A stretch of 64,000 nt of DNA from positions 1-64,000 of the forward strand of contig NZ_LXEP01000036.1 in NCBI RefSeq assembly GCF_001654835.1, written 5' to 3'. Made by a program: the position numbers and the translations under genes. The notes under the pieces are model-generated. The model was given only the letters and a program-made list of their open reading frames with translations. It made no database searches and had not been told where the DNA came from. Numbering within the stretch: the first letter of the stretch is position 1; each line of letters starts with the position of its first letter. Of the stretch, positions 27,964 to 35,919 are shown in pieces. Source of the DNA: Buttiauxella gaviniae ATCC 51604 (GTDB lineage Bacteria; Pseudomonadota; Gammaproteobacteria; Enterobacterales; Enterobacteriaceae).

Positions 27964-28189
27964 AGTCGCGCAGGTAACGGTACTAGAAACTGTGCAATGA
28001 GTTACATGTTAGCCGCCGTACTTTGCAAAATGGTTTCCATGCAGTACTGGGTATCGGTGGAATACGGTGAAGGCGGCGATGCATTAGGGCTTTTGGCACC
28101 TCGGACAGTTCGCCACTGACTATCAACGCTTGTTCCTGGAAAAGCCTTCTGAGACATTGCATTTGCGTGGTCGTGAATGGCAGCGATAG
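27964..28189 (+). pseudogene. eutR: eutR remnant, C-terminal HTH fragments
   Basis: Fragments of the AraC-type ethanolamine regulator EutR: VTVLE, then after a one-base shift CNELHVSRRTLQNGFHAVLG (27991 onwards), then after a further shift [20 protein letters not shown] and the C-terminal [10 protein letters not shown] before TAG at 28187. In E. coli these are from one continuous DNA-binding domain. The conserved segment between LGIG and GFWH is missing here. The order eutS-P-Q-T...R shows that the two ends of the operon were joined by deletion of eutD through eutK. Confidence 0.85.
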
Positions 28190-28514
28190 AAGGAACTAAT
28201 GTTGGATGACGCTGCGCTAACCCGAAACCGTTTCAAGATACAAGGTGGATTAGTGCAAGCGATATCCACTTTTCGTTGAGTAAAAATTAGCGTATTCGGA
28301 CGAATAAAATATTTCTAACAATAAATAGCATAAATGATTCGTGAAATATGAAGATCAGTAAAATCATTAGATCATAAAGAGTTACAGCAACCCAATACGT
28401 TTTAAAATGTGATAAATATCACATTTTGCCATATAAACTGGCCTGCAATCTTAAAGTTGCTATGAGATTATCAACGATTGCTGTTCAAAAAATAGACTCA
28501 TGAAGGAATCTCTT
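28190..28514. other. Intergenic region with REP-like remnant and CRP site
   Basis: No gene. GTTGGATGACGCTGCGCTAACC at about 28201 resembles part of a REP/BIME unit. A near-perfect CRP palindrome lies at 28405-28426. Confidence 0.5.
28405..28426 (+). promoter_or_regulatory. Consensus CRP (or FNR-like) site
   Basis: TGTGATAAATATCACA with AAA and TTT flanks is a perfect palindrome and fits the CRP consensus in both halves. It is centred 99 bases before the ATG of the secreted protein at 28515, so that gene is probably catabolite controlled. Confidence 0.8.
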
Positions 28515-28799
28515 ATGCACCACCGTTCATTGCTCATCGCCACGCTTTTAATTACTGCCACTCAATTTTGCTATGCCGGTGTAATCAACCCAGACTGCAC
28601 CGTATCTAAAGCGGCAAAAAGCACCGCGATGAAAGCGACTGTCGGCGTAGGCGGCCGTTGTGATGCAAAAGAAACCGTAAAAGACCAGACACCTGATGCG
28701 GTGAAAAATGGTGTTTCTGATGTGAAGCAGACAAAAGCGAACGTTCAAAGCGTGGGTCATAATGTCTCTAATACTGTCGACGTCATTAAAAATAACTAG
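28515..28799 (+). CDS. Small secreted protein of unknown function
   Basis: A 94-residue protein with a clear signal peptide (MHHRSLLIATLLITATQFCYA, cut before GVINP). The mature part of about 73 residues starts GVINPDCTVSKAAKS and has two Cys (Asp-Cys-Thr and Arg-Cys-Asp), which could form a disulfide. The rest is Lys/Val/Asp-rich and repetitive (VKDQTPDAVKNGVSDVK, VGHNVSNTVDVI), probably a helix. The ATG at 28515 has AAGGA upstream at the right distance; the ATG at 28500 overlaps that site. A strong CRP box lies upstream. I do not know a function. Confidence 0.75.
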   Translation: MHHRSLLIATLLITATQFCYAGVINPDCTVSKAAKSTAMKATVGVGGRCDAKETVKDQTPDAVKNGVSDVKQTKANVQSVGHNVSNTVDVIKNN

Positions 28800-28985
28800 C
28801 GTAATAATTAAATTGGGCATTCTGGCGTATGCTTAGAATGCCAAAATTTCTGATCATTTCGATAAATTCTAATTACCGTTCTCCTCGCAAATATCTAATT
28901 ATCATCGTCAGAGCCATTATTCTCGCTGAGACTCACGAGCGCATTTCTGCTAACGTCAGAAAAACTAAAGACATCAGGAGGTCGT

Positions 28986-29411
28986 ATGCGCCAGAGAGTT
29001 ATCGTTTGTCCAATTATTGAAAATAACGGTGAAGTACTGCTGTGTAAGATGGCAGACGATCGCGGAGTGTTTCCCGGGCAATGGGCGTTATCCGGCGGCG
29101 GGATGGAGCCGGGTGAACAAATGGAAGAGGCGTTGCTACGAGAAATTCGTGAAGAGTTGGGCGTTGAACTCCAGATAATCACCATTAAGCCCTGGACCTT
29201 TGCCGACGACGTGCGAGTGAAGACCTATGCTGATGGCAGCAAAGAAGAAATCTACATGATTTATCTGTTGTTTGACTGCGTGAGCGCCAATCGCCATGTC
29301 ACGTTTAACGAAGAATTTCAGGAGATCGCCTGGGTTAAACATTCAGAACTGGGCAACTATGATTTGAATGAAGCGACACGAGCGACCTTCAGCAAAAAAG
29401 GCTGGCTTTGA
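28986..29411 (+). CDS. nudI: NudI nucleoside triphosphatase
   Basis: A 141-residue Nudix hydrolase matching E. coli NudI (YfaO), which prefers pyrimidine deoxynucleoside triphosphates. The Nudix box GX5EX7REUXEEXGU is complete: [20 protein letters not shown] then LGVEL, at about 37-62. N-terminal [19 protein letters not shown] and the later [16 protein letters not shown] are also typical. The ATG follows AGGAGGTCGT. In E. coli nudI is elsewhere on the chromosome (near ais/arn), so here it belongs to the accessory segment. Confidence 0.92.
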   Translation: MRQRVIVCPIIENNGEVLLCKMADDRGVFPGQWALSGGGMEPGEQMEEALLREIREELGVELQIITIKPWTFADDVRVKTYADGSKEEIYMIYLLFDCVSANRHVTFNEEFQEIAWVKHSELGNYDLNEATRATFSKKGWL

Positions 29412-29445
29412 TCTCTATTGTACAGCTCCGAAATTAAGGAACCCG

Positions 29446-29672
29446 ATGCGTAAAGTCCTCATCTGGCTGATTCTCACTGCGCTTTGTGTCGGGGCGTGGT
29501 GGTCTATGCTCTGCATCAGCAGTATGAGGAACAAAGCGCTGAGTTCCGTATTTTGTATCGCGATATCACGGTCAAACTTGCGCAAAACGATGTCATTCTC
29601 GCCTTGCTTTCAAACAGTAGCGACCCGGCCTTAGTGCAGAAGAAATTCACCACAAGGTTCTTTGTTAATTGA
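29446..29672 (+). pseudogene. Frameshifted N-terminal fragment of a membrane sensor
   Basis: A good start (AAGGAACCCGATG at 29436-29448) opens MRKVLIWLILTALCVGA, a membrane helix. The frame then breaks near 29495; in the next frame the text goes on as VVVYALHQQYEEQSAEFRIL, YRDITVKLAQNDVILALLSN and SSDPALVQKKF before a stop at 29670-29672. The joined text looks like the N terminus of a sensor protein: one membrane helix, then a periplasmic helical stretch. The rest is missing. Family membership is inferred from the look of the segment only. Confidence 0.5.
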
Positions 29673-29834
29673 TTTATCCCGGGCTTCTTATTATTGGGCG
29701 GCGGAATACCGGTGAAAGTTGATAACCAAACCATCGGTGCCATTGGTATTGGCGGTGCACCAGGCGGCCATTTGCATCAGCAATGTGCCGTTGATGCGCT
29801 AGAGGCAAATAAAGCAGCCCTCAACGCATCCTGA
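29673..29834 (+). pseudogene. GlcG/HbpS-type heme-binding protein, C-terminal relic
   Basis: In frame 29673-29834 the translation is PGFLLLGGGIPVKVDNQTIG, then AIGIGGAPGGHLHQQCAVDALE, the conserved C-terminal half of GlcG/HbpS/PduO-C proteins (GGxPI..G..VGAIGVSGA). There is no start codon and the N-terminal half is gone. It directly follows the broken sensor fragment, so a deletion probably joined the two. GlcG-like proteins are often beside sensor kinases. Confidence 0.65.
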
Positions 29835-30016
29835 TATCGAGTTTCATGACGTTGTAGGCGTATTGTGGCGTGCAACGTCATGCGTAAATCCACTTGTGCA
29901 ACATATTCTTCTTTGCCCCTGTTGAGATTATTTGTCAAAATAATGTATTCAGCGTCAAATACTTTGCGTATTACACGGACGTTTTTTATACATTGATGAG
30001 AAGTAAGGGAGTTAAA

Positions 30017-30178
30017 ATGAAGTATATATTCGCGCTTATGTTGAGTCTGACATTATCCGGATGCACCGCGAGCGATTGGGTCGATGCTGCTGGTGGAATA
30101 ATGCAGGCTACTGATAAAAGTGAAAAAGATTCAAGAAATAAGCGCATAAAAGCGGCTAACAAAGCTGCGGGTTATTAA
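30017..30178 (+). CDS. Small lipoprotein of unknown function
   Basis: A 53-residue protein with a lipoprotein signal peptide (MKYIFALMLSLTLSGC, lipobox LSGC). The mature part of 38 residues is hydrophilic, with many Lys, Asp and Ala. The ATG at 30017 follows AAGGGAGT. Longer in-frame starts upstream have no such site. The stop codon starts a 71-bp repeat that recurs after the TolA-like lipoprotein gene at 32499. Function unknown; size and charge recall entericidin-like or plasmid-type small lipoproteins, which is only a resemblance. Confidence 0.65.
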   Translation: MKYIFALMLSLTLSGCTASDWVDAAGGIMQATDKSEKDSRNKRIKAANKAAGY

Positions 30179-30246
30179 GATTTAAACAAACTGTAAAAGT
30201 GGATTAAGTCATTCCTCTTCTGAACGTATTGAGTAAGAAGAGGAAT
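30176..30246 (+). repeat. 71-bp direct repeat, copy 1
   Basis: It starts at the stop codon of the 30017 gene with TAAGATTTAAACAAACTGTA and holds the hairpin CATTCCTCTTCT/AGAAGAGGAATG, which can act as terminator for both the 30017 gene and the convergent 30567 gene. It matches 32499-32569 with three mismatches. Confidence 0.93.
30210..30246. terminator. Hairpin between convergent lipoprotein genes
   Basis: A 13-bp stem TCATTCCTCTTCT/AGAAGAGGAATGA with a 12-base loop, followed on the plus side by TCTTTT. It probably acts in both directions. Confidence 0.65.
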
Positions 30247-30252
30247 GATCTT

Positions 30253-30567
30253 TTACTGACTAAATACTCCCTTAGCTCTCGCCTCCTGGCACGAGATATA
30301 GCCATAATGCTTTCGGTTTCCATTCTTATCGAAAGCGACATAGAAAGGCATTGTCTCTGTATCTTTTTTTAGTCTGTAGTTAATGCAAGTTCCGTTGATT
30401 TCTGGAACATTCATCTCACTATCTGGTTCCCCTCCTGCAGCAATAACCGTACTTTTTGTCGCGCTATTTGCGTATGTTGCTTGCACCACAGGTTCATTAT
30501 CAAACTTCATAAAGCTAAAACTACAGGCGCTTAATAAAGGCACAATTATAAAAAGTATATAGCGCAT
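30253..30567 (-). CDS. Small lipoprotein, possible BamE/OsmE-like fold
   Basis: A 104-residue lipoprotein with signal peptide MRYILFIIVPLLSAC (lipobox LSAC). The mature part has SATKSTVIAAGGEPDSEM, which recalls the T..xVIxxxGxPx element of small BamE/OsmE-like (SmpA) lipoproteins, and two Cys (GTCINYR and ISCQEA). I cannot name a family with certainty. It is convergent with the 30017 lipoprotein and shares its terminator hairpin. Confidence 0.7.
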   Translation of the reverse strand: MRYILFIIVPLLSACSFSFMKFDNEPVVQATYANSATKSTVIAAGGEPDSEMNVPEINGTCINYRLKKDTETMPFYVAFDKNGNRKHYGYISCQEARAKGVFSQ

Positions 30568-30894
30568 TAAATATCCTTCCGTAGATGAAATCTACCACTA
30601 AAGTAATGTAATTAAACCGGGCAATTATTGCCGTTTAAATTCATCTGCTCATATATTTTGCTCATATGGGAAACATATTTCTCATATCTCTGAGCAACAA
30701 TTGACTGACTACAACATTATCGCAAAAAGAGAAGACGAGAGCGATAAGACAAACGTTGCCCGGCTTGGGTTATATCCATGTTATTTGTAATGACAAGTGC
30801 TGGTAGTCTTCGTATTATACGATGTGTAAAATTAAAGCATACGAATAATCTCATAACTATCATTGTGTTAATAACATTTTATGCGCGAGGAATC

Positions 30895-31539
30895 ATGAAG
30901 CTCAAACTAGTTACAGGCCTGTTTTTGATGGCTGCTGTGGGTAATGCCTATAGTGAGACACTAATGTCTAATGGTCAGCCCATATCAGTTAATTTAAGCA
31001 ACAAAGGTACGGCAAGTATCTCAAACTGTGCTGAATACGTTGCGTTGAGAAAGGAGGGCGGGACGGTCAACGATTACCCAGGTCTTTCTGACCCGGATTT
31101 CAGGGAGGCGCAGGATGCACTGAAAAATTGTTATCTGGATGCATATGCCAATGAAAATGGTTTAAAGGAAGTTACGCCTTCATTGACGACTTTATCGGTA
31201 GCAAACGTTGTTGAACATTTTCCAGCTCAAGCTGCCCTGGCGATAAGTGATGAAGAAGTTGCAAAACTGAAAAAGAACTTTATCGGCAAGACAATTATTG
31301 ATACTGCGCCAGATTTAAAATCCGACGGTGGGCGCATGATTTCTACAAAAACGGATAGCGGCTACATGGTTTGGAATCGTCGGGCTTTCGAAGATAGTGC
31401 CGGGAAGATGTATTCATTTATAACTTTATCTTCTTTCCCACTCTCCGGTACATATGCATCTTTAAGGACATATCAGATATTGTCAGAACAAGAAAAAGTT
31501 TGGACGATTAAAGAAGTGACTGAAAATAGTCCACTATAA
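30895..31539 (+). CDS. Secreted protein of unknown function
   Basis: A 214-residue protein with a signal peptide (MKLKLVTGLFLMAAVGNAYS). The ATG at 30895 has GCGAGGA seven bases upstream; the frame is open earlier, to 30778, but those starts have no ribosome site and would bury the signal. The mature protein has two Cys close together in sequence blocks ISNCAEYV and LKNCYLDAY, and a globular C-terminal half (GYMVWNRRAFEDSAGKMYSF). I recognise no family. A hairpin terminator follows at 31545. Confidence 0.7.
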   Translation: MKLKLVTGLFLMAAVGNAYSETLMSNGQPISVNLSNKGTASISNCAEYVALRKEGGTVNDYPGLSDPDFREAQDALKNCYLDAYANENGLKEVTPSLTTLSVANVVEHFPAQAALAISDEEVAKLKKNFIGKTIIDTAPDLKSDGGRMISTKTDSGYMVWNRRAFEDSAGKMYSFITLSSFPLSGTYASLRTYQILSEQEKVWTIKEVTENSPL

Positions 31540-31544
31540 AATGG

Positions 31545-31571
31545 GAAAAGGCGCTATCAAGCGCCTTTGAA
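31545..31571 (+). terminator. Hairpin after the 30895 gene
   Basis: AAAGGCGCT-atca-AGCGCCTTT, a 9-bp perfect stem, with little T run after it. Confidence 0.7.
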
Positions 31572-31787
31572 AGTTGAGAGTTCATCTTCAATGCTTCGAA
31601 TGGAACTCATGGAACTCATTGGGCTATGCACTGGCAATACGTGATAAGCACGAACCCGCCTTATGCGGTTCTGCTCGAGAGTGACAGTTTTATAAAAGTG
31701 AAATTATTTCAATTGGATACAAAAGTTGATTTCAATCTACTCGTGAGTATTTCATTTCGCTGACAATCCCTCTTTGTGGCTTTTTTT

Positions 31788-32501
31788 ATGGAAGGGAAAG
31801 TGAAGAATTTTAATTTCAGATTCAGCGGGTCTGGCCTGGTATTAATCGTGATTGCCTGTACCGTAATATTATCTGGATGTGTTAAACGTCAACCAAGCAC
31901 CCCTTTGTTGCAGCCTCTAGAATGGCGTGCCTGCCCACAGGTTCAATATCCAGCCAGGGCACATGCAACGAAACAAGAAGGTATTGTTCATGCCGTAATG
32001 CATGTCGATTCTGGCGGGAAAGTTACTTCAGTGGACACATCAGGTGATGAGTTATTTTTCCGTGAGACTGTAAACGCACTTAAACGGTGCAAGTTTCCTG
32101 AAGGAACGGCAGCACAAGTCTGGAGAACGGTGACATTTAAACTGCAAGGCGGTGCTTCAATTGAATACCCATCACCTAAAGAAGTGGATGATTTATTAGG
32201 TGATCTTTCATCGAGCGAAGATCATAACAAATTAAATAGTGAGGTTGGGAGTTACGCTGGCGAGATTAAAACGGCAATAGAGAGCAAGTTTTATGATCAC
32301 GTTTCATTTAATGGAATGACCTGCTATGTCCGAGTTAATCTGGCACCTGATGGCTTACTCATGGTAATCAGAGCAGAACGTGGTGACGCTTCTTTGTGCC
32401 AGGCAGCCCTAAAGGCAGCCAGTCAGGCTCATATACCAGCACCACCAAATAAGGCTATATATGAAGTTTTCAAAAATGCGCCATTAGATTTCAAACCATA
32501 A
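31788..32501 (+). CDS. Lipoprotein with TonB-like and TolA C-terminal domains
   Basis: A 237-residue predicted lipoprotein: hydrophobic signal and lipobox LSGC with Cys31. Two domains follow. Residues about 48-115 resemble the TonB C-terminal domain (QYPARAHATKQEGIVHAVMH, VDSGGKVTSV, ALKRCKFPEG). Residues about 150-237 follow the TolA C-terminal domain III very closely (EIKTAIESKFYDHVSFNGMT, CYVRVNLAPDGLL, LCQAALKAASQAHIPAPP, and the end YEVFKNAPLDFKP). TolA III binds TolB, colicins and filamentous phage tip protein. It lacks the inner-membrane anchor and long helical domain of TolA and the Pro-rich spacer of TonB. The start is uncertain: ATG 31788 or GTG 31800. Its stop begins the second copy of a 71-bp repeat. 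Confidence 0.85.
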   Translation: MEGKVKNFNFRFSGSGLVLIVIACTVILSGCVKRQPSTPLLQPLEWRACPQVQYPARAHATKQEGIVHAVMHVDSGGKVTSVDTSGDELFFRETVNALKRCKFPEGTAAQVWRTVTFKLQGGASIEYPSPKEVDDLLGDLSSSEDHNKLNSEVGSYAGEIKTAIESKFYDHVSFNGMTCYVRVNLAPDGLLMVIRAERGDASLCQAALKAASQAHIPAPPNKAIYEVFKNAPLDFKP

Positions 32502-32569
32502 GATTTAAACAAACTATAAAAGTGGATTAAGTCATTCCTCTTCTGAACGTGTTGGGTAAGAAGAGGAAT
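32499..32569 (+). repeat. 71-bp direct repeat, copy 2
   Basis: It starts at the stop codon of the TolA-like gene and matches 30176-30246 at 68 of 71 positions, including the hairpin CATTCCTCTTCT/AGAAGAGGAAT. After AGAGGAAT the copies diverge. Confidence 0.93.
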
Positions 32570-32601
32570 ATTGATGAAGTTAATTGCGTCTGAAAAGCTG
32601 A

Positions 32602-33123
32602 TTATTTTTCATATAAGCGTTCGAGCTTGAAGCACTGCGCTCCTTTATATAAGCACTCATCATAAATACGGTAACCGATATGTTGAGCAACGCGAATTGA
32701 AGCCGGGTGATGCTTCACAATAAGGCACACGGTTTTGGATGGCGAAAACGAATCGACATACCAATGGTGTGCGGCATCGGCAGCCTCTTTTGCAATCCCG
32801 CAGCCCTGGGCCGCGCGCGTAATGACCCATGAAGCTTCAGCGCACTTATCAAACGCTTCATCAACGTTGCGATGAAAATTAGCCAGCCCCGTTTCCCCTA
32901 AAAAAACACCATCAGATTTTTGGAAGATGGAGAAGATCCCGAATCCAAATGTTGACCAGTGCCCGATGTTTCTCAAAATACGATTCCATCCTTCTTCCGG
33001 TGTAAACCCTGGAGAATTGGTCACATGGAAAATTTCAGGGTCCGCATACATGGGCAACCACACATCAAAATCTGCAATGGTTTGAGGACGTAAAATTAAT
33101 CTTTCCGTTTCAATGATTGTCAT
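32602..33123 (-). CDS. GNAT-family N-acetyltransferase
   Basis: A 173-residue acetyltransferase of the RimJ/RimL type. The start MTIIETERLILRP at ATG 33123 is the classical N terminus of this group; a longer frame to 33186 adds an unrelated 21 residues. The acetyl-CoA motif region is SWVITRAAQGCGIAKEAADAA, where the usual QGxGxA is QGCGIA, at about 93-108. The C-terminal RVAQHIGYRIYDE is the typical catalytic Tyr block. The substrate is unknown. It faces the TolA-like gene, with the repeat hairpin between them. Confidence 0.88.
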   Translation of the reverse strand: MTIIETERLILRPQTIADFDVWLPMYADPEIFHVTNSPGFTPEEGWNRILRNIGHWSTFGFGIFSIFQKSDGVFLGETGLANFHRNVDEAFDKCAEASWVITRAAQGCGIAKEAADAAHHWYVDSFSPSKTVCLIVKHHPASIRVAQHIGYRIYDECLYKGAQCFKLERLYEK

Positions 33124-33258
33124 TAATTTATCTTTTACGTTTTTATCCAAAAAAACAGGGCTTTCTAGTCTAAAAAGTAATCCCATCTCGCTTTCATTAC
33201 CCAGCCTCGACGTTCTGAGTAAAGGGCTAAAAGCATGACTTCTAGCCTGGGGGTAAAC

Positions 33259-33594
33259 TCATTCAGCAGCCGTTTCACCAGGCATACTTTTCAAAGCTTC
33301 AAGATCAATCTCAGCATCGTTTGTTTCCAGCAGTTGCGTTAACAAAAGTAGGTTATTGAATTCATTTAAAAGTATCTCAGCGTCAGTCTTCAGGGGAGTA
33401 TCAGCCGCATCTAAAGCTGCATTGATTGCTTTTCTGACGTTCTCAAGCATTTCATTCATACCGCCATTTTTACCAATGGTCAGTAACAATGCTCCTATAA
33501 GCAAAGATTGAGCTTCGACTTTTGCCGCCAGTTGCTTGGCTTCGGCATCCATTTTAGAAATTTTTGCTATCACACCCAGTATCAAGTTTTTCAT
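33259..33594 (-). CDS. iraP: IraP-like anti-adapter for RpoS stability
   Basis: A 111-residue protein whose first half follows E. coli IraP: MKNLILGVIAKISKMDAEAK, then QLAAKVEAQSLLIGALLLTI. IraP binds the adaptor RssB during phosphate starvation and stops delivery of RpoS to ClpXP. It is longer than the 86-residue E. coli protein, with an extra acidic tail (NDAEIDLEALKSMPGET). The ATG at 33594 has GGGGCT upstream; a longer frame to 33690 is not supported. In E. coli iraP lies near phoA, so this position is unusual. It may be the only iraP or an extra one. Confidence 0.75.
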   Translation of the reverse strand: MKNLILGVIAKISKMDAEAKQLAAKVEAQSLLIGALLLTIGKNGGMNEMLENVRKAINAALDAADTPLKTDAEILLNEFNNLLLLTQLLETNDAEIDLEALKSMPGETAAE

Positions 33595-34041
33595 TAAAGC
33601 CCCATTTCTAGCCAGATAACCCCTAAACAAAATAAGGGTGAGATTTATTTGATGAAAATGAAAATAGCCTAAGTTGTGACTGTGCACCACTCCGCCAGGT
33701 GAACATCATGTGCCTGACGTTTATTAGAATGCGCATGTATGCATTGTCGATGAACATCATCGTGCTCACTGGAGCTACCAATCGCATAAATCGGTATTCT
33801 CTATACATCTTTTACTTTCTATCACCTAAGCTTTCTTATTCCAGTTAAATTCTCTTAATTTCATTGGGTTAAATAGCTCATTTCACCGCCTGCAAGACTT
33901 TCAGCAGGGTCTATCCTTAGTTAAGACGCCTAAAAATAGCGCATTTCGTGAATACCCCTGTTATCAGGATGTTGTATTGATAATAGTTATCATTAACATA
34001 GGGTATTGGCCTTTGGGCGGCAAAACATAAAGAGGTGAACT
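33595..34041. other. Promoter region of the suf operon
   Basis: No gene. Near 33979 it holds a Fur box. OxyR, IscR and IHF sites are known in the equivalent E. coli region, but I cannot place them by eye here. Confidence 0.5.
33977..33995 (+). promoter_or_regulatory. Fur box of sufABCDSE
   Basis: TTGATAATAGTTATCATTA is a symmetrical GATAAT/ATTATC-type repeat, about 46 bases before the sufA ATG. It fits iron repression of the suf operon. Confidence 0.85.
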
Positions 34042-34410
34042 ATGGATGTGCAAACCGGTAGCTTCGATCCCAGTGAGTTTGCCTGGAAGGGACTGACGTT
34101 AACCCCTGATGCTGTGGCTCATATTCGCAAACTGGCCAGCCAGCAGCCGGATTTCCTCGGTGTACGTTTGGGCATTAAACAGACCGGGTGCGCGGGTTTC
34201 GGCTATGTGCTGGATACCGTCAAAGAGCCTAAATCTGACGACCTCCTATTTGAAACGGACGGTGCAAAGCTGTGGGTGCCACTTTCAGCAATGCCGTTCA
34301 TCGACGGAACGGAAGTCGATTATGTGCGCGAAGGATTAAACGAAATATTCAAATTCAACAACCCGAAAGCACAGCACGAATGCGGCTGTGGTGAAAGCTT
34401 TGGGGTGTAG
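34042..34410 (+). CDS. sufA: SufA A-type Fe-S carrier
   Basis: A 122-residue A-type iron-sulfur carrier with Cys50, Cys114 and Cys116 (QTGCAGFGY and HECGCGESF), the three ligands of the family. SufA takes clusters from SufBC2D and passes them to apoproteins under iron starvation or oxidative stress. It heads the six-gene suf operon; sufB starts 8 bases after its stop. Confidence 0.96.
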   Translation: MDVQTGSFDPSEFAWKGLTLTPDAVAHIRKLASQQPDFLGVRLGIKQTGCAGFGYVLDTVKEPKSDDLLFETDGAKLWVPLSAMPFIDGTEVDYVREGLNEIFKFNNPKAQHECGCGESFGV

Positions 34411-34418
34411 GCGGGATT

Positions 34419-35903
34419 ATGTCACGTAATACTGAAACGTCTGAAGAAGTGCAAACCTGGGCGGGTGGCCACTCTTATAAAGAAGGCTTTTTCACCCAGT
34501 TGAAAACCGACGAAATGGCTCACGGCATCAATGAGGATGTGGTGCGGGCAATCTCTGCGCGGCGTAATGAGCCTGAGTGGATGCTTGAGTTTCGTCTGAG
34601 TGCATATCGCGCCTGGGTTGAGATGGAAGAGCCGCACTGGCTGAAGGCACATTACGATAAGCTGAACTATCAGGATTACAGCTACTACTCGGCACCGTCG
34701 TGCGGCAGTTGCGATGATAATTGTGAATCGCAACCCGGCGCGGTCCAGAAGCCTGGTAGCAACGCTTATCTGACCGGTGAAGTGGAAGAGGCATTTAAAC
34801 AGCTCGGTGTTCCGGTGCGCGAAGGCTCGAATATCGCCATGGATGCGATTTTTGACTCTGTTTCTGTGGCGACCACGTACCGTGAAAAACTCTCTGAACA
34901 GGGCATTATTTTCTGCTCTTTTGGCGAGGCCATTCATGAATTTCCGGAGCTGGTGCAGAAATATCTTGGCACCGTCGTGCCGAGTAACGATAACTTTTTT
35001 GCGGCCCTCAACGCAGCAGTGGCATCCGACGGGACGTTTATTTATGTGCCGAAAGGTGTGCGTTGCCCGATGGAACTGTCCACCTATTTCCGTATCAACG
35101 CTGAGAAAACAGGCCAGTTCGAACGTACCATTTTAGTGGCCGACGAAGGCAGTTACGTCAGCTATATCGAAGGGTGCTCGGCACCGGTGCGCGACAGCTA
35201 CCAGCTTCACGCCGCAGTGGTGGAAGTCATCATCCATAAAGATGCTGAAGTGAAATATTCCACGGTGCAAAACTGGTTCCCGGGCGACGGCAACACTGGC
35301 GGCATTCTGAACTTCGTGACCAAACGCGCCTTGTGCGAAGGGGCGAACAGCAAAATGTCCTGGACGCAGTCTGAAACCGGCTCGGCGATCACCTGGAAAT
35401 ACCCAAGTGTGATTCTGCGCGGCGATAACTCGATTGGTGAGTTCTTCTCGGTGGCACTGACGGCAGGGAATCAACAGGCCGATACCGGCACCAAGATGAT
35501 TCATATTGGTAAAAACACCCGCTCGACCATTATCTCGAAAGGGATCTCCGCCGGGCACAGCCAGAACAGCTATCGCGGCCTGGTGAAAATTATGCCAACG
35601 GCGACAAATGCCCGTAACTTCACCCAGTGCGATTCCATGCTTATTGGGCCGGACAGCGGCGCGCATACTTTCCCGTATGTTGAATGCCGCAACAACACCG
35701 CCCAGCTTGAGCACGAAGCAACTACATCGCGCATTGGTGAAGACCAGCTGTTCTATTGCCTGCAACGTGGGATAGCCCAGGACGATGCCATTTCAATGAT
35801 CGTCAACGGGTTCTGTAAAGACGTGTTCTCAGAGTTGCCGCTCGAATTCGCGGTGGAAGCACAAAAACTATTAGCGATTAGCCTTGAGCACAGTGTTGGT
35901 TAA
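34419..35903 (+). CDS. sufB: SufB Fe-S scaffold subunit
   Basis: A 494-residue scaffold protein of the SufBC2D complex on which new Fe-S clusters are built (495 in E. coli). The C-terminal core is a right-handed beta-helix. Conserved blocks seen: [23 protein letters not shown] (as parts [10 protein letters not shown] and GQFERT), [38 protein letters not shown], and the cluster-assembly Cys in [10 protein letters not shown]. sufC follows 16 bases later. Confidence 0.96.
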   Translation: MSRNTETSEEVQTWAGGHSYKEGFFTQLKTDEMAHGINEDVVRAISARRNEPEWMLEFRLSAYRAWVEMEEPHWLKAHYDKLNYQDYSYYSAPSCGSCDDNCESQPGAVQKPGSNAYLTGEVEEAFKQLGVPVREGSNIAMDAIFDSVSVATTYREKLSEQGIIFCSFGEAIHEFPELVQKYLGTVVPSNDNFFAALNAAVASDGTFIYVPKGVRCPMELSTYFRINAEKTGQFERTILVADEGSYVSYIEGCSAPVRDSYQLHAAVVEVIIHKDAEVKYSTVQNWFPGDGNTGGILNFVTKRALCEGANSKMSWTQSETGSAITWKYPSVILRGDNSIGEFFSVALTAGNQQADTGTKMIHIGKNTRSTIISKGISAGHSQNSYRGLVKIMPTATNARNFTQCDSMLIGPDSGAHTFPYVECRNNTAQLEHEATTSRIGEDQLFYCLQRGIAQDDAISMIVNGFCKDVFSELPLEFAVEAQKLLAISLEHSVG

Positions 35904-35919
35904 GGATTAAGGGAAAATT

